Source of the DNA: an uncultured Bacteroidota bacterium
GTDB lineage: Bacteria; Bacteroidota; Bacteroidia; Flavobacteriales; Flavobacteriaceae
Length of the DNA: 64,000 nt
Assembly (NCBI GenBank): GCA_902560065.1
Contig: CACEKG010000002.1
Coordinates: forward strand, 26,396-90,395
Reading direction: 5' to 3'
The notes beneath the pieces were generated by a model. The model ran no database searches. It saw nothing but the letters and a program-made list of their open reading frames with translations, and was not told the origin of the DNA. Both the position numbers and the translations under genes were made by a program. This document shows positions 34,051 through 43,069 of the stretch, piece after piece; position 1 is the stretch's first letter; each line of letters opens with the position of its first letter.

Positions 34051-34698
34051 TTATTTTTTTTCCATTGCATTTAACATTCCACTATACACTTGATTTAATG
34101 AAGCTAAATTTGCATTCATACTATCCATTTGAGCTTTAAGCTTTCTTGCATTACTAGCCAGTTTCTCGTTAAACTCAGAATTTCCTTGCGCAGAATTAAT
34201 TTGCTCTTGATATTTAGAATTAAGTTCTTCCATTTGAGCTGCTGCTTTAGACATCTTTTCAGCATAAGCTTCTGATGCAGAAACAGCATTTGTAGCTGGA
34301 TTAAGTGCTTGTGCAGATGACTCAAGATCTTTAATGCTTTTAGTTAGTCTATTCATTAATTGAACATCAAGCTTAGCTTCAGCCATTAATGCGTCAATTT
34401 TTGATGATAATCCAGGACCTCCTCCAGATGATTTAGCTGGGCCTCCTCCATTTTTAACTTTTTTTACATAATCATCATGCTCCTCATGAATTTCACCAGT
34501 AGCAAGTGCAGAAGCAGTAAAAATGAGTGCTTCAGTTCCAAGACCTATTCCAAGAACAAGTCCTCCAGTTATAGGGCCAAATTCTAAGTGAAGAATCTTG
34601 AATAATGCTCCAATAATTACAACTGCTCCTCCTAATCCGAAAAGCATATGCATAATTAATTTACCTCTTAGTCTTTTTTGTAATGATTTATCGTCCAT
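34051..34698 (-). CDS. gldL: Gliding motility / type IX secretion motor protein GldL
   Basis: A 215-aa inner-membrane protein with two transmembrane helices (residues about 12-32 and 38-60: LFGLGGAVVIIGALFKILHLEFGPITGGLVLGIG). A conserved Glu between or within the helices (HLEFGP, GTEAL) is part of the proton path known for GldL. The cytoplasmic C-terminal part is helical, with Ala/Gln/Ser-rich coils (AQMEELNSKYQEQINSAQ). Second gene in the operon, 52 bases after gldK. Confidence 0.95.
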   Translation of the reverse strand: MDDKSLQKRLRGKLIMHMLFGLGGAVVIIGALFKILHLEFGPITGGLVLGIGLGTEALIFTASALATGEIHEEHDDYVKKVKNGGGPAKSSGGGPGLSSKIDALMAEAKLDVQLMNRLTKSIKDLESSAQALNPATNAVSASEAYAEKMSKAAAQMEELNSKYQEQINSAQGNSEFNEKLASNARKLKAQMDSMNANLASLNQVYSGMLNAMEKK

Positions 34699-34750
34699 TT
34701 TATTTGTTATTTTTTATTTCCTAAATATAAAAATTATTAAGTGTTTTTTT

Positions 34751-36130
34751 TTATTTTATTTTAACTTTTTGTGAACCTAAATAATCTTGTACTGTTCTAA
34801 AGCCAATGAAACTTCTAGAAGTATCAGCATATTCGTAATCTCTTGAGCTTACTCGAAGAAAATATGCAACATCTTTCCATGATCCACCTCTAATAACTTT
34901 TCTTTGTTCATTTTCAAAAGACATATTTGGATTTAGTGTTGCTACATAATCATATGCTCCAGAATCATAAGAAGAATTAGTCCATTCTGCTACATTTCCA
35001 GCCATATTGTATAAATTATAATCATTAGGGAGATAAGACTTTGCCTCAACAGTATAAACCGCTTGATCTGAAGCATAATCACCTCTCAAAGGTTTAAAGT
35101 TAGCTAAAAAACATGCTCTATCATTAAGAAGATAAGGTGATCCCCAAGGATATGTCCCAGAAGGTATTCCTCCTCTAGCTGCATATTCCCATTCACCTTC
35201 ATTAGGTAATCTAAACCTACTTACTGTATGTTTACCTTTTGATCTTTGATAACCATTTTTAAAATTAGTTCTCCAATTACAAAATGCAACAGCTTGTTTC
35301 CAAGAAACCCCAACTACAGGATAATCTTGATATGCAGGATGAGAAAAATAATCATTATGCATAGGTTCATTGTAAGAATAAATAAAATCTTTAATCCAAA
35401 CCGTGGTATCTGGATAGATTTGAATTTCTTCCTTTTTAATAAATGGTGTTCTGTCAATAAATTGTTGTCTATTTCTTTTAGACTCAGCAGCTGCACCTTC
35501 AGCATCAAACCATGTGTAAGCGTAAATAAGTTTAGTAACATCAAGCTTCATTTCTCCATTATACCATAATTCCGGAGGTAAATAAAGAGAATCCATAACC
35601 TCTGCATAAGCTTGATCAACATAATCTTCAGTCTCCCATGATAAATCAGCATCCCAGTTTAAAGGTCTTCCAGCATATGGATCTTCACTTACATCATAAT
35701 AATTTTGTTTCATGTACTTTTGAAATTCATTTAAATCAGATGTATCAGCATCTTGAAAAGCAAATTCTCCTATACCCTCAGGATTAGGTTCTCCACCTTC
35801 ATCTCTTTCTGCAGCTTTTCTTGCTAACATTGCAAGAGCAATAGAATCCTTTACCCAATATACAAACTGTCTGTATTCACTATTAGTAATTTCAGTTTCA
35901 TCCATGTAAAAAGATGGAACAGTAACTGTTTTTGCTGGAGCATTTTGAGTTTGAGCTTGATCTTCGTCAGACTTACCCATAATATATGCACCACCTTCAA
36001 TTAAAGTCATTCCATAAGGCTTTTCACCAAACCACTTTTTTTGTTTAACACCAATTAACTCACCTCTGTTTTTATTTCCACATGAAAATAAAACACAAGA
36101 AGTAATGATTAATAAAAATACTTTTTTCAT
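34751..36130 (-). CDS. gldK: Gliding motility / type IX secretion lipoprotein GldK
   Basis: A 459-aa lipoprotein with a formylglycine-generating-enzyme-like fold that forms the outer-membrane-associated T9SS ring with GldN. Start chosen at 36130 (MKKVFLLIITSCVLFSC), giving a lipobox; the ORF-track start adds 15 unlikely residues. Conserved blocks are GMTLIEGGAYIMG, SFYMDETEITNSEYRQF, YPVVGVSWKQAVAFCNW, RLPNEGEWEYAARGG, NMAGNVAEWTNS and RVIRGGSWKD. First gene of the gld operon, preceded by an arginase-like gene on the same strand 111 bases away. Confidence 0.95.
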   Translation of the reverse strand: MKKVFLLIITSCVLFSCGNKNRGELIGVKQKKWFGEKPYGMTLIEGGAYIMGKSDEDQAQTQNAPAKTVTVPSFYMDETEITNSEYRQFVYWVKDSIALAMLARKAAERDEGGEPNPEGIGEFAFQDADTSDLNEFQKYMKQNYYDVSEDPYAGRPLNWDADLSWETEDYVDQAYAEVMDSLYLPPELWYNGEMKLDVTKLIYAYTWFDAEGAAAESKRNRQQFIDRTPFIKKEEIQIYPDTTVWIKDFIYSYNEPMHNDYFSHPAYQDYPVVGVSWKQAVAFCNWRTNFKNGYQRSKGKHTVSRFRLPNEGEWEYAARGGIPSGTYPWGSPYLLNDRACFLANFKPLRGDYASDQAVYTVEAKSYLPNDYNLYNMAGNVAEWTNSSYDSGAYDYVATLNPNMSFENEQRKVIRGGSWKDVAYFLRVSSRDYEYADTSRSFIGFRTVQDYLGSQKVKIK

Positions 36131-36241
36131 TAAAAAATTGTTCAATAATATAGTATGCAATAAACGATTCAGCATAAAACTAACTATTTTTTATTCATAA
36201 CATAATTAAACACAACACAAATATTTTTTAAAAAGACTATT

Positions 36242-37393
36242 TTAGTGTAACCTTTTTATGGCATTGAACCATCTTTCAGGTATCTTATCTTTCATAGCCT
36301 CTTCATAATCTTGCTCCGTGCAAGGTAATAACGTAGAAGTTTTAAATTTATTATTTGTTATATTATCATTTATTAATTCCATCCACCATCTTTGACTCAT
36401 ATTGCTTTTATAAAAAACAATTTCTCTGTCAGATAAATTAACATTATATTTTATAAAACCTTCATTTATATTAACGGGAAATTCATTATACCTATATTGA
36501 ACTCCTTCAATAAAATACCAAACTATTTGTGCTAATAATTGATTAAATATTGAATTAGACCATCCTAACTCATACAGACCTAAAAAAGAAACTTTATCAC
36601 TAATACCAGCATATCTAGATAAAGCACAAATAGTCCTACTATCAATCCCGTTAGGAGTTGAGTTAATTTCTCCATTAGCTTGCCATGACAAACATTTCAT
36701 ATCAAAACCTACTATATCCGCATCTCTAAAAATTGGTTCTACTTGTTTTACATCATATAATACATCTCCTAAACTAATAGAATCAAAATATAATCTATCC
36801 ATTAAATCTTTTTCCTCTTGTGCACAATAATAGTTTTGATATCCAATATTTGTATAATTATTTAGAAAATTTGGTTGTTCCATAATAATTTTGCTCATAT
36901 AAGATCTACCAGAAATTAATTCTTCATCTTGAGAAAAATCATATGAACGATCAACTGAAACAATGTTTACTAATTGTTTTTTTGATTGAAAAGACCTATA
37001 TGCAGGATAAATTAAGTCATGACTTCCGCCTAATACTAAAGGTATTACATTAAATTTTTGGAGAAAAATAATTATTTCTTTTAATGCAGAATAGGTGTCC
37101 TCAACTGTTTCTCCATTTTCTAAATTTCCTAAATCAATTATATTAATATTCCAGTTTCCTGGATACAAAGAATAAAAAGCACTTCTGAAATCATTCAATT
37201 CATTTTTTTCCATTTTATAGAAACTATTTCTGCTTTCAAAAACACCCATTATTGCAATCGAAAATTGCTTTAAATCAGGTAATCCTTCTTTTTTATTATA
37301 AATTTTAATGTTTTTTCCAATAATTTGTTTTGGAAGAGAAGAAATTTGATGGTATTGATTTATATCAACTGGATTTAAAAAATCTTCAATCAT
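36242..37393 (-). CDS. Arginase/formimidoylglutamase-fold protein with degenerate metal site
   Basis: A 383-aa protein of the ureohydrolase fold that sits between topA and gldK in many Flavobacteriaceae. LVLGGSHDLIYPAYRSF matches the GGxHS motif, VSVDRSYDFSQ replaces the metal-binding DAHxD, and IVGFDMKCLSWQ replaces SxDxDxxDP. Two of three manganese motifs are thus lost or altered, so hydrolysis of arginine or formiminoglutamate is doubtful. The start is set at ATG 37393 (MIEDFLNPVDINQYHQ), ten bases after the topA stop; the ORF-track start would overlap topA. The C-terminal half ends with ERWWNA-like PERWFNAIKRLH. The cellular role is unknown. Confidence 0.75.
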   Translation of the reverse strand: MIEDFLNPVDINQYHQISSLPKQIIGKNIKIYNKKEGLPDLKQFSIAIMGVFESRNSFYKMEKNELNDFRSAFYSLYPGNWNINIIDLGNLENGETVEDTYSALKEIIIFLQKFNVIPLVLGGSHDLIYPAYRSFQSKKQLVNIVSVDRSYDFSQDEELISGRSYMSKIIMEQPNFLNNYTNIGYQNYYCAQEEKDLMDRLYFDSISLGDVLYDVKQVEPIFRDADIVGFDMKCLSWQANGEINSTPNGIDSRTICALSRYAGISDKVSFLGLYELGWSNSIFNQLLAQIVWYFIEGVQYRYNEFPVNINEGFIKYNVNLSDREIVFYKSNMSQRWWMELINDNITNNKFKTSTLLPCTEQDYEEAMKDKIPERWFNAIKRLH

Positions 37394-37403
37394 ACTAATA
37401 TAT

Positions 37404-39854
37404 TTATTTTTTAGATTTTTTACCAAGGTAACCCTCAGCATCCTCTTTAGTCAACTTTTGGGTATCAATATCTTTAGAAAGTTGAATTCTTTTTTTCCCT
37501 TTAATAATTACTGATCTTCCCCATCTAGCTTTTTCAACTCTAATTCCCAAATCTTTCCAATCATGAATTATTTTATCTTTATCCTTCTGAATTCTTTCCT
37601 TAATTAAATCTTCAATTTGATTTTTTTGCAAATTCTCAAAATCATATGATTTATTGACATTAATAAATAGTCCATTCCATTTTAAGAATGGACCAAATCT
37701 ACCAATCCCTTTTGCCACAGGAAGATTATCATATACATGAATTGGAGCATCTGCTTTTCTTTTTTCCTCAATTAATTTAATTGCACCATCAATATTTATT
37801 GAATATGGAGACAAATCTTTTGGAATAGAAATAAAAGTTTTATCAAATTTTAAGTAAGGACCATATCTCCCATTATTAACAGAGACTTCATTATCTTCAT
37901 AAGAACCTATTATTCTAGGAAATTCAAATAATCTTAATGCTTCTTCAAATGTAATGGTTTCTAATTGTTGATTATTAGTTAAGCTTGCATAAACAGGATT
38001 CTTGTCGTCAGTTAATTCTCCTAATTGAGCAATTGGACCAAACTTACCTAGTCTAACTTTTAGTAACCTTCCAGTTTTAGGATCATTTCCTAGTATTCTC
38101 TCACCTGATTCTCTCTTTGCATTTTTTTTGACATCTTCGACATTTGAATGAAAATTTTTATAAAAATTATCAATCATTTGAGTCCAGTCTTTAGAACCTT
38201 TAGCAATATCATCAAAACTTTGTTCTACCTGTGCTGTAAAGTTAAAATCCAAAATAGATTCAAAATTTGAAACTAAAAAATCATTAACAATAATTCCAAT
38301 ATCAGTAGGGATTAATTTTCCTTTGTCACTTCCAGTAAGTTCAGATAACTTTTTTTCTGAGATATTAAGATCTTGAAGTTCTAATTCTAAAAAACTTCTT
38401 TTTAAACCCTCAAAACTGCCTTTTTCTATATATCCTCTATTTTGAATTGTTGAAATAGTAGGTGCATAAGTAGAGGGTCTACCTATCCCCAATTCTTCTA
38501 ATTTTTTTACTAAAGAAGCTTCTGAAAATCTATATGGTGGTCTAGAAAATCTCTGCCTAGAGGTTATTTTTTTTCTAATTAAACTATCACCCTTATTTAC
38601 AACTGGCAATAATCCTTTGCTATTTTCTTCTTCTTCATCTTTTCCTTCTAAATAAACTTTTAAAAATCCATCAAAAATTATTACCTCTCCATCTGCTAAA
38701 AATTTCTGAGAAAATTTATTAGATAAAATTTCAATTTGTGTTTTTTCAATTTTGGCCTCAGCCATTTGAGATGAAACAGTTCTTCTCCATATTAAGTCGT
38801 ATAAACGACTCTGATCATAATCAGAAGAAATAGTGGCTTTAGAGAAATCCGTAGGTCGGACTGCTTCATGAGCTTCTTGAGCTCCTTTAGATTTTGATTT
38901 ATAACTTCTTAAAGACAAATATTCACTACCATATAAAGACTTAATTTCATTAGCAATACTATTTTTTGCTTCATTAGAAATATTTACACTATCAGTTCTC
39001 ATGTAAGTAATTAATCCTGCTTCATACAATCTTTGAGCAACATTCATTGTTTTGCTTACAGAAAAAGAAAGTTTTCTTGATGCTTCTTGCTGAAGTGTAG
39101 AAGTTGTAAAAGGAGGAGATGGCATTTTTTTGGATGGTTTTTTTAGAATTGAATTAACCTTATAGTTAGCATTCTTATTTATTTCTAAAAAATTTTTAAT
39201 CAGATTCAAATCACTGAAATCCTCATTTAAACGAGCTAATATATGTTTCCCGTCATTTGTAATAAATTTAGCTTGAGTTTTAAAACTTTGTATGGGAACA
39301 AAATTTTTAATTGACCTTTCTCTTTCCACAATTAATCTAACGGCAACTGATTGAACCCTTCCCGCAGATAAACCCCCTTTTACTTTTTTCCATAAAACAG
39401 GAGATAATTCATATCCTACAAGTCTATCTAAAACCCTCCTTGCTTGCTGGGCATTAACTAAATTATCATTTATAGCTCTAGGCTCTTCAATCGCTCTTTT
39501 TATGGCTTTTTCAGTTATTTCTGAAAAAACTATTCTACGAGAGTTCTGTTGATTTAAATTTAAATTATTAGATAAATGCCATGCTATTGCCTCCCCCTCT
39601 CTATCTTCATCACTAGCAAGCCAAACAATTTTTGCTTTTTTAGAAAGTTTTTTTAATTCACTAACAATTTTTTTCTTTTCAGATGAAATTATATATTTTG
39701 GAATAAAATCCTTGTCAACATCAACTCCTAATTCATTTGAAGGCAGATCTGATATATGTCCATAACAAGAAGCTACTTTATAATCCTTACCTAAAATTTT
39801 TTCTATTGTTTTTGCTTTTGTTGCAGACTCTACAATTACTAAATTTTTAGACAT
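37404..39854 (-). CDS. topA: DNA topoisomerase I
   Basis: An 816-aa type IA topoisomerase that relaxes negative supercoils. The Toprim domain begins LVIVESATKAKTIEKIL with the catalytic Glu and continues to LASDEDREGEAIAWHL. The active-site Tyr is in LITYMRTDS. GIGRPSTYAPTI and RGYIEKG are conserved core blocks. After about residue 590 the Bacteroidota form lacks zinc fingers and has TopA C-terminal repeats (GRYGPYLKF, GRFGPFLKWNGLFINV) ending in a Lys-rich tail. Length is typical for the phylum. Confidence 0.95.
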   Translation of the reverse strand: MSKNLVIVESATKAKTIEKILGKDYKVASCYGHISDLPSNELGVDVDKDFIPKYIISSEKKKIVSELKKLSKKAKIVWLASDEDREGEAIAWHLSNNLNLNQQNSRRIVFSEITEKAIKRAIEEPRAINDNLVNAQQARRVLDRLVGYELSPVLWKKVKGGLSAGRVQSVAVRLIVERERSIKNFVPIQSFKTQAKFITNDGKHILARLNEDFSDLNLIKNFLEINKNANYKVNSILKKPSKKMPSPPFTTSTLQQEASRKLSFSVSKTMNVAQRLYEAGLITYMRTDSVNISNEAKNSIANEIKSLYGSEYLSLRSYKSKSKGAQEAHEAVRPTDFSKATISSDYDQSRLYDLIWRRTVSSQMAEAKIEKTQIEILSNKFSQKFLADGEVIIFDGFLKVYLEGKDEEEENSKGLLPVVNKGDSLIRKKITSRQRFSRPPYRFSEASLVKKLEELGIGRPSTYAPTISTIQNRGYIEKGSFEGLKRSFLELELQDLNISEKKLSELTGSDKGKLIPTDIGIIVNDFLVSNFESILDFNFTAQVEQSFDDIAKGSKDWTQMIDNFYKNFHSNVEDVKKNAKRESGERILGNDPKTGRLLKVRLGKFGPIAQLGELTDDKNPVYASLTNNQQLETITFEEALRLFEFPRIIGSYEDNEVSVNNGRYGPYLKFDKTFISIPKDLSPYSINIDGAIKLIEEKRKADAPIHVYDNLPVAKGIGRFGPFLKWNGLFINVNKSYDFENLQKNQIEDLIKERIQKDKDKIIHDWKDLGIRVEKARWGRSVIIKGKKRIQLSKDIDTQKLTKEDAEGYLGKKSKK

Positions 39855-39960
39855 ATCTTAAAAAATTTCTGGACAAAAATAGTTAAGTTTTTTTTTAACG
39901 TTAAAATTTTTAACTTTTTAAAATAAATAAGAATAAAATTTTAACTAAAAAAAAGAACCT

Positions 39961-39968
39961 TAATTTTG
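39961..39968 (+). promoter_or_regulatory. TAnnTTTG box (TAATTTTG) before sulP
   Basis: A perfect -7 consensus match. Its last three bases are the TTG used as start in the ORF track, which argues that translation begins further downstream. No clear -33 TTG is seen. Confidence 0.45.
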
Positions 39969-39983
39969 AATAAATATAATGTT

Positions 39984-41663
39984 TTGAAGAAAATTATTCC
40001 AATTCTTAAATGGCTTCCAAATTATAAAAAAAAGAATTTATATTATGATTTTTTTGCTGGAATAAATGTTGGTATCTTATTAATTCCTCAAGGAATGGCT
40101 TATGCTTTAATTGCAGGTTTACCTCCTATTTATGGTCTTTACGCAGCCTTAATACCTCAAATTGTATATGCTATTCTTGGGACATCCAGGCAATTATCAG
40201 TAGGGCCAGTAGCTATTGATTCTTTAATTGTAGCTTCAGGCCTAGGAATAATTTCAATTTTAAGCCCAGAACAGTATATATTAATGGCTATTTCATTAGC
40301 ATTCATTGTAGGATCGTTTCAAATTTTAATGGCATTATTTAGATTTAGTTTTATTGCTATCCTCTTGAGTAAACCACTAATAAATGGGTTTATCTCAGCT
40401 CTCGCAATTATAATTGGTTTTAGTCAATTAAAGTATTTACTTGGAATAAATATATCACAAACTAGTTTAATTCAAAATATTTTAATTGATATATTTAATA
40501 ATATAAATCAAATTAATATATCAACATTATTACTTGGTTTATCTTCAATTTTAATAATATTTTTTTTTAAAAAATTCAGACCTAAATTCCCAATATATTT
40601 TACGGTATTAATTTTAGGTACATTTGTATCTTATATTTTTAACTTAAATAAATTAGGAATTGAAGTTGTAGAAAATATTCCAAAAGGACTACCAGAATTT
40701 AAAATTCCTGTCTTAAACTATGATGTTTTTTTTGACCTTTTTAATGTTGGAATAACATTAGCCATTCTAGGTTATATCCATGCTATTTCAATAGCGAAAA
40801 AATTAGAAGAAAAACATAATTATTATAAAATAGATGCTAATCAAGAACTTTTTGCAATTGGAATGTCAAATATAATAGGTTCACTTTTTCAATCTTATCC
40901 TGTAACCGGGGGTCTTTCAAGATCAGCAGTAAATGATGAGTCCGGAGCTGTTTCTGGAATTTCAGCTATTATTAGTTCTTTGGTAGTTGGTCTAATAATT
41001 ATTTTTTTTACATCCTATCTTTTTTATTTACCAAAAGCAATATTGTCTTCAATAATTATTGTAGCTGTTATTAATCTTTTTGATTATAAATTTCCTCAAA
41101 AATTATTTTCAAACTTTAAAGACGAATTTTTTTTACTATTAATTACTTTTTTTACAACAATTTTTTTCGGAATTATAGAAGGCATAATTTTAGGATTCTT
41201 TATTTCTACACTAATAATTATATCAAAATTTAATAAATCCGGTCCTTCGATAAATTATAAGATTAAATATTTATTAAATTCTAAGAGTATTATATGTATA
41301 TCAGAAAAAAAATTTAAGAAAAGTAATGTTCTAATTTTAGAATTAAAAGGTCAACTTTTCTTTGGAAACTTAAATTATTTAAAATCATTCATTGATAAGC
41401 AAAACATTTATAATTCTTTTTTTAAAACATTAATTCTTGATATTGAAAATTTATATAATATTGACAGCTCAGGATCAGAACTACTTTGTCAAATAATTAA
41501 AAAGCTTAACAATAAAAAAATTAGAGTCATAATCTCTGGTTTTAAAAAAAGCAAAAAAGGTTTTAAATTTGAAAATAATTTAATTAGAAGCATTAAAAAG
41601 AAAAATATCTTTTTTTCAATTGATAAAGTTTTAGATCAATTGAACGTACAAAATAAATTTTAA
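39984..41663 (+). CDS. SulP-family anion transporter with STAS domain, TTG start
   Basis: A 559-aa inner-membrane transporter. About 12 hydrophobic helices cover residues 20-430; FFAGINVGILLIPQGMAYALIAGLPPIYGLYAALIPQ is the SulP signature, and GTSRQLSVGPVAIDSLIV follows. A C-terminal STAS domain (residues about 445-550) includes LILDIENLYNIDSSGSELL. Substrates of the family are sulfate, bicarbonate or other anions. I place the start at TTG 39984 (MKKIIPILKWLPNYKK), since this matches the family N-terminus and lies downstream of a -7 box. The next gene overlaps its stop by one base, linking it to sulfur metabolism. Confidence 0.85.
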   Translation: MKKIIPILKWLPNYKKKNLYYDFFAGINVGILLIPQGMAYALIAGLPPIYGLYAALIPQIVYAILGTSRQLSVGPVAIDSLIVASGLGIISILSPEQYILMAISLAFIVGSFQILMALFRFSFIAILLSKPLINGFISALAIIIGFSQLKYLLGINISQTSLIQNILIDIFNNINQINISTLLLGLSSILIIFFFKKFRPKFPIYFTVLILGTFVSYIFNLNKLGIEVVENIPKGLPEFKIPVLNYDVFFDLFNVGITLAILGYIHAISIAKKLEEKHNYYKIDANQELFAIGMSNIIGSLFQSYPVTGGLSRSAVNDESGAVSGISAIISSLVVGLIIIFFTSYLFYLPKAILSSIIIVAVINLFDYKFPQKLFSNFKDEFFLLLITFFTTIFFGIIEGIILGFFISTLIIISKFNKSGPSINYKIKYLLNSKSIICISEKKFKKSNVLILELKGQLFFGNLNYLKSFIDKQNIYNSFFKTLILDIENLYNIDSSGSELLCQIIKKLNNKKIRVIISGFKKSKKGFKFENNLIRSIKKKNIFFSIDKVLDQLNVQNKF

Positions 41664-43063
41664 TGATAATTGAACAAATATATACAGAATGCTTATCTCA
41701 AGCCTCTTACTATATCGAAAGTAATGGGGAGGCTGCAATAATTGATCCTCTTCGAGAAATAGACTCTTATATAGAAAAAGCAAAAAAAAATAATGTTAAA
41801 ATTAAATATATATTCGAAACACATTTCCATGCTGATTTTGTTAGTGGGCATTTAAGTCTTTCAAAATCTACCGGAGCCCCAATTATTTTTGGACCAACTT
41901 CAAAAACATCATTTAAATCTATTATTGCAAAAGATGGCGAAGTTTTTAAGCTAGGATCTATCAAAATTAAAGCTTTACATACACCAGGTCATACAATGGA
42001 AAGTACAACATATCTTCTTATAAACTCTAAAGGTAAAAATCATGCGATTTTTACTGGAGATACTTTATTTCTCGGGGATGTTGGGAGGCCTGATTTATCT
42101 CAAAAGTCATCAAAAATAAAAAATGAAGACTTAGCCGCTATTTTATATGAAAGCATTACAAATAAAATAATTCCATTATCTGATGATATAATTGTTTATC
42201 CTGCACATGGTGCTGGTTCAGCATGTGGAAAAAATCTTTCAGAAAAAACTTTTGGAACTCTTGGAGAGCAAAAAAGAACAAACTATGCATTAAGACCTAA
42301 TATTAAAAAACGAGAATTTATTAAAGAAGTTCTTGAAGGTTTAGATTCTGCACCAAAATATTTTAACCAAAATGTAAAGTTAAATAAAGAAGGTTATCAA
42401 GATATCAATGATATTATAGAAAAAAGAAAAAAAGCATTAACACCGACTGAATTTGAAATCAAATTAAAAAAATTTAGCGCAATAATTCTTGATGTTAGAA
42501 GTAAAGATGAATTTTCAAAAGCTCATATACCAGGTTCAATTTTTATTGGCTTAAATGGAAGTTTTGCGCCATGGGTAGGAACTATTTTGCAAGATGTCAA
42601 AAAAGCAATACTAATTGTCAGCCCAAATGGAAGAGAAAAAGAAACTATTGAAAGATTAGCTAGGGTTGGATTTGATAATTCACTTGGTTTTTTAAAAGGA
42701 GGAATAAATAGTTGGATTTCAAGTGGAAGAATAGTTGAGGAAATTAAAACAATTAATGTTTTTGATTTTGAAAAAATTTATAAAAAAAATGATTTACTTA
42801 TTTATGATGTTAGAAAGAAAGATGAATTTTATACTGAAAGTATTAGTAATGCAATTAATTTACCATTAAATAATATCCAAAAAAACATTAACGAATTTTC
42901 AAAAAAAGATGAATTTTATATTCATTGTAAAACTGGTTATAGAAGTGTAATTGCATCTTCATATCTTAAGTTAAATGGATTTGAAAAAATTGTGAATATT
43001 AAATCTGGATTTGAGGGTATTAAAAAAACAAACATTGAAATTAATAGTCTTATCTCAGTATAG
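41663..43063 (+). CDS. CstB-like persulfide dioxygenase / rhodanese fusion
   Basis: A 466-aa three-domain enzyme. Residues 1-240 are a metallo-beta-lactamase persulfide dioxygenase: ETHFHADFVSGH, LHTPGHTMEST, FTGDTLFLGDVGRPDL and VYPAHGAGSACG supply the iron ligands. Residues about 255-355 are a rhodanese domain whose active loop LIVSPNGREKET lacks Cys. Residues about 365-460 are a second rhodanese with an intact loop HCKTGYRS. This PDO/pseudo-rhodanese/rhodanese order is that of CstB, which turns persulfides into thiosulfate during sulfide detoxification. Start ATG overlaps the sulP stop (TAATG), so the transporter probably moves a substrate or product of this enzyme. Confidence 0.85.
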   Translation: MIIEQIYTECLSQASYYIESNGEAAIIDPLREIDSYIEKAKKNNVKIKYIFETHFHADFVSGHLSLSKSTGAPIIFGPTSKTSFKSIIAKDGEVFKLGSIKIKALHTPGHTMESTTYLLINSKGKNHAIFTGDTLFLGDVGRPDLSQKSSKIKNEDLAAILYESITNKIIPLSDDIIVYPAHGAGSACGKNLSEKTFGTLGEQKRTNYALRPNIKKREFIKEVLEGLDSAPKYFNQNVKLNKEGYQDINDIIEKRKKALTPTEFEIKLKKFSAIILDVRSKDEFSKAHIPGSIFIGLNGSFAPWVGTILQDVKKAILIVSPNGREKETIERLARVGFDNSLGFLKGGINSWISSGRIVEEIKTINVFDFEKIYKKNDLLIYDVRKKDEFYTESISNAINLPLNNIQKNINEFSKKDEFYIHCKTGYRSVIASSYLKLNGFEKIVNIKSGFEGIKKTNIEINSLISV

Positions 43064-43069
43064 ATTTAA

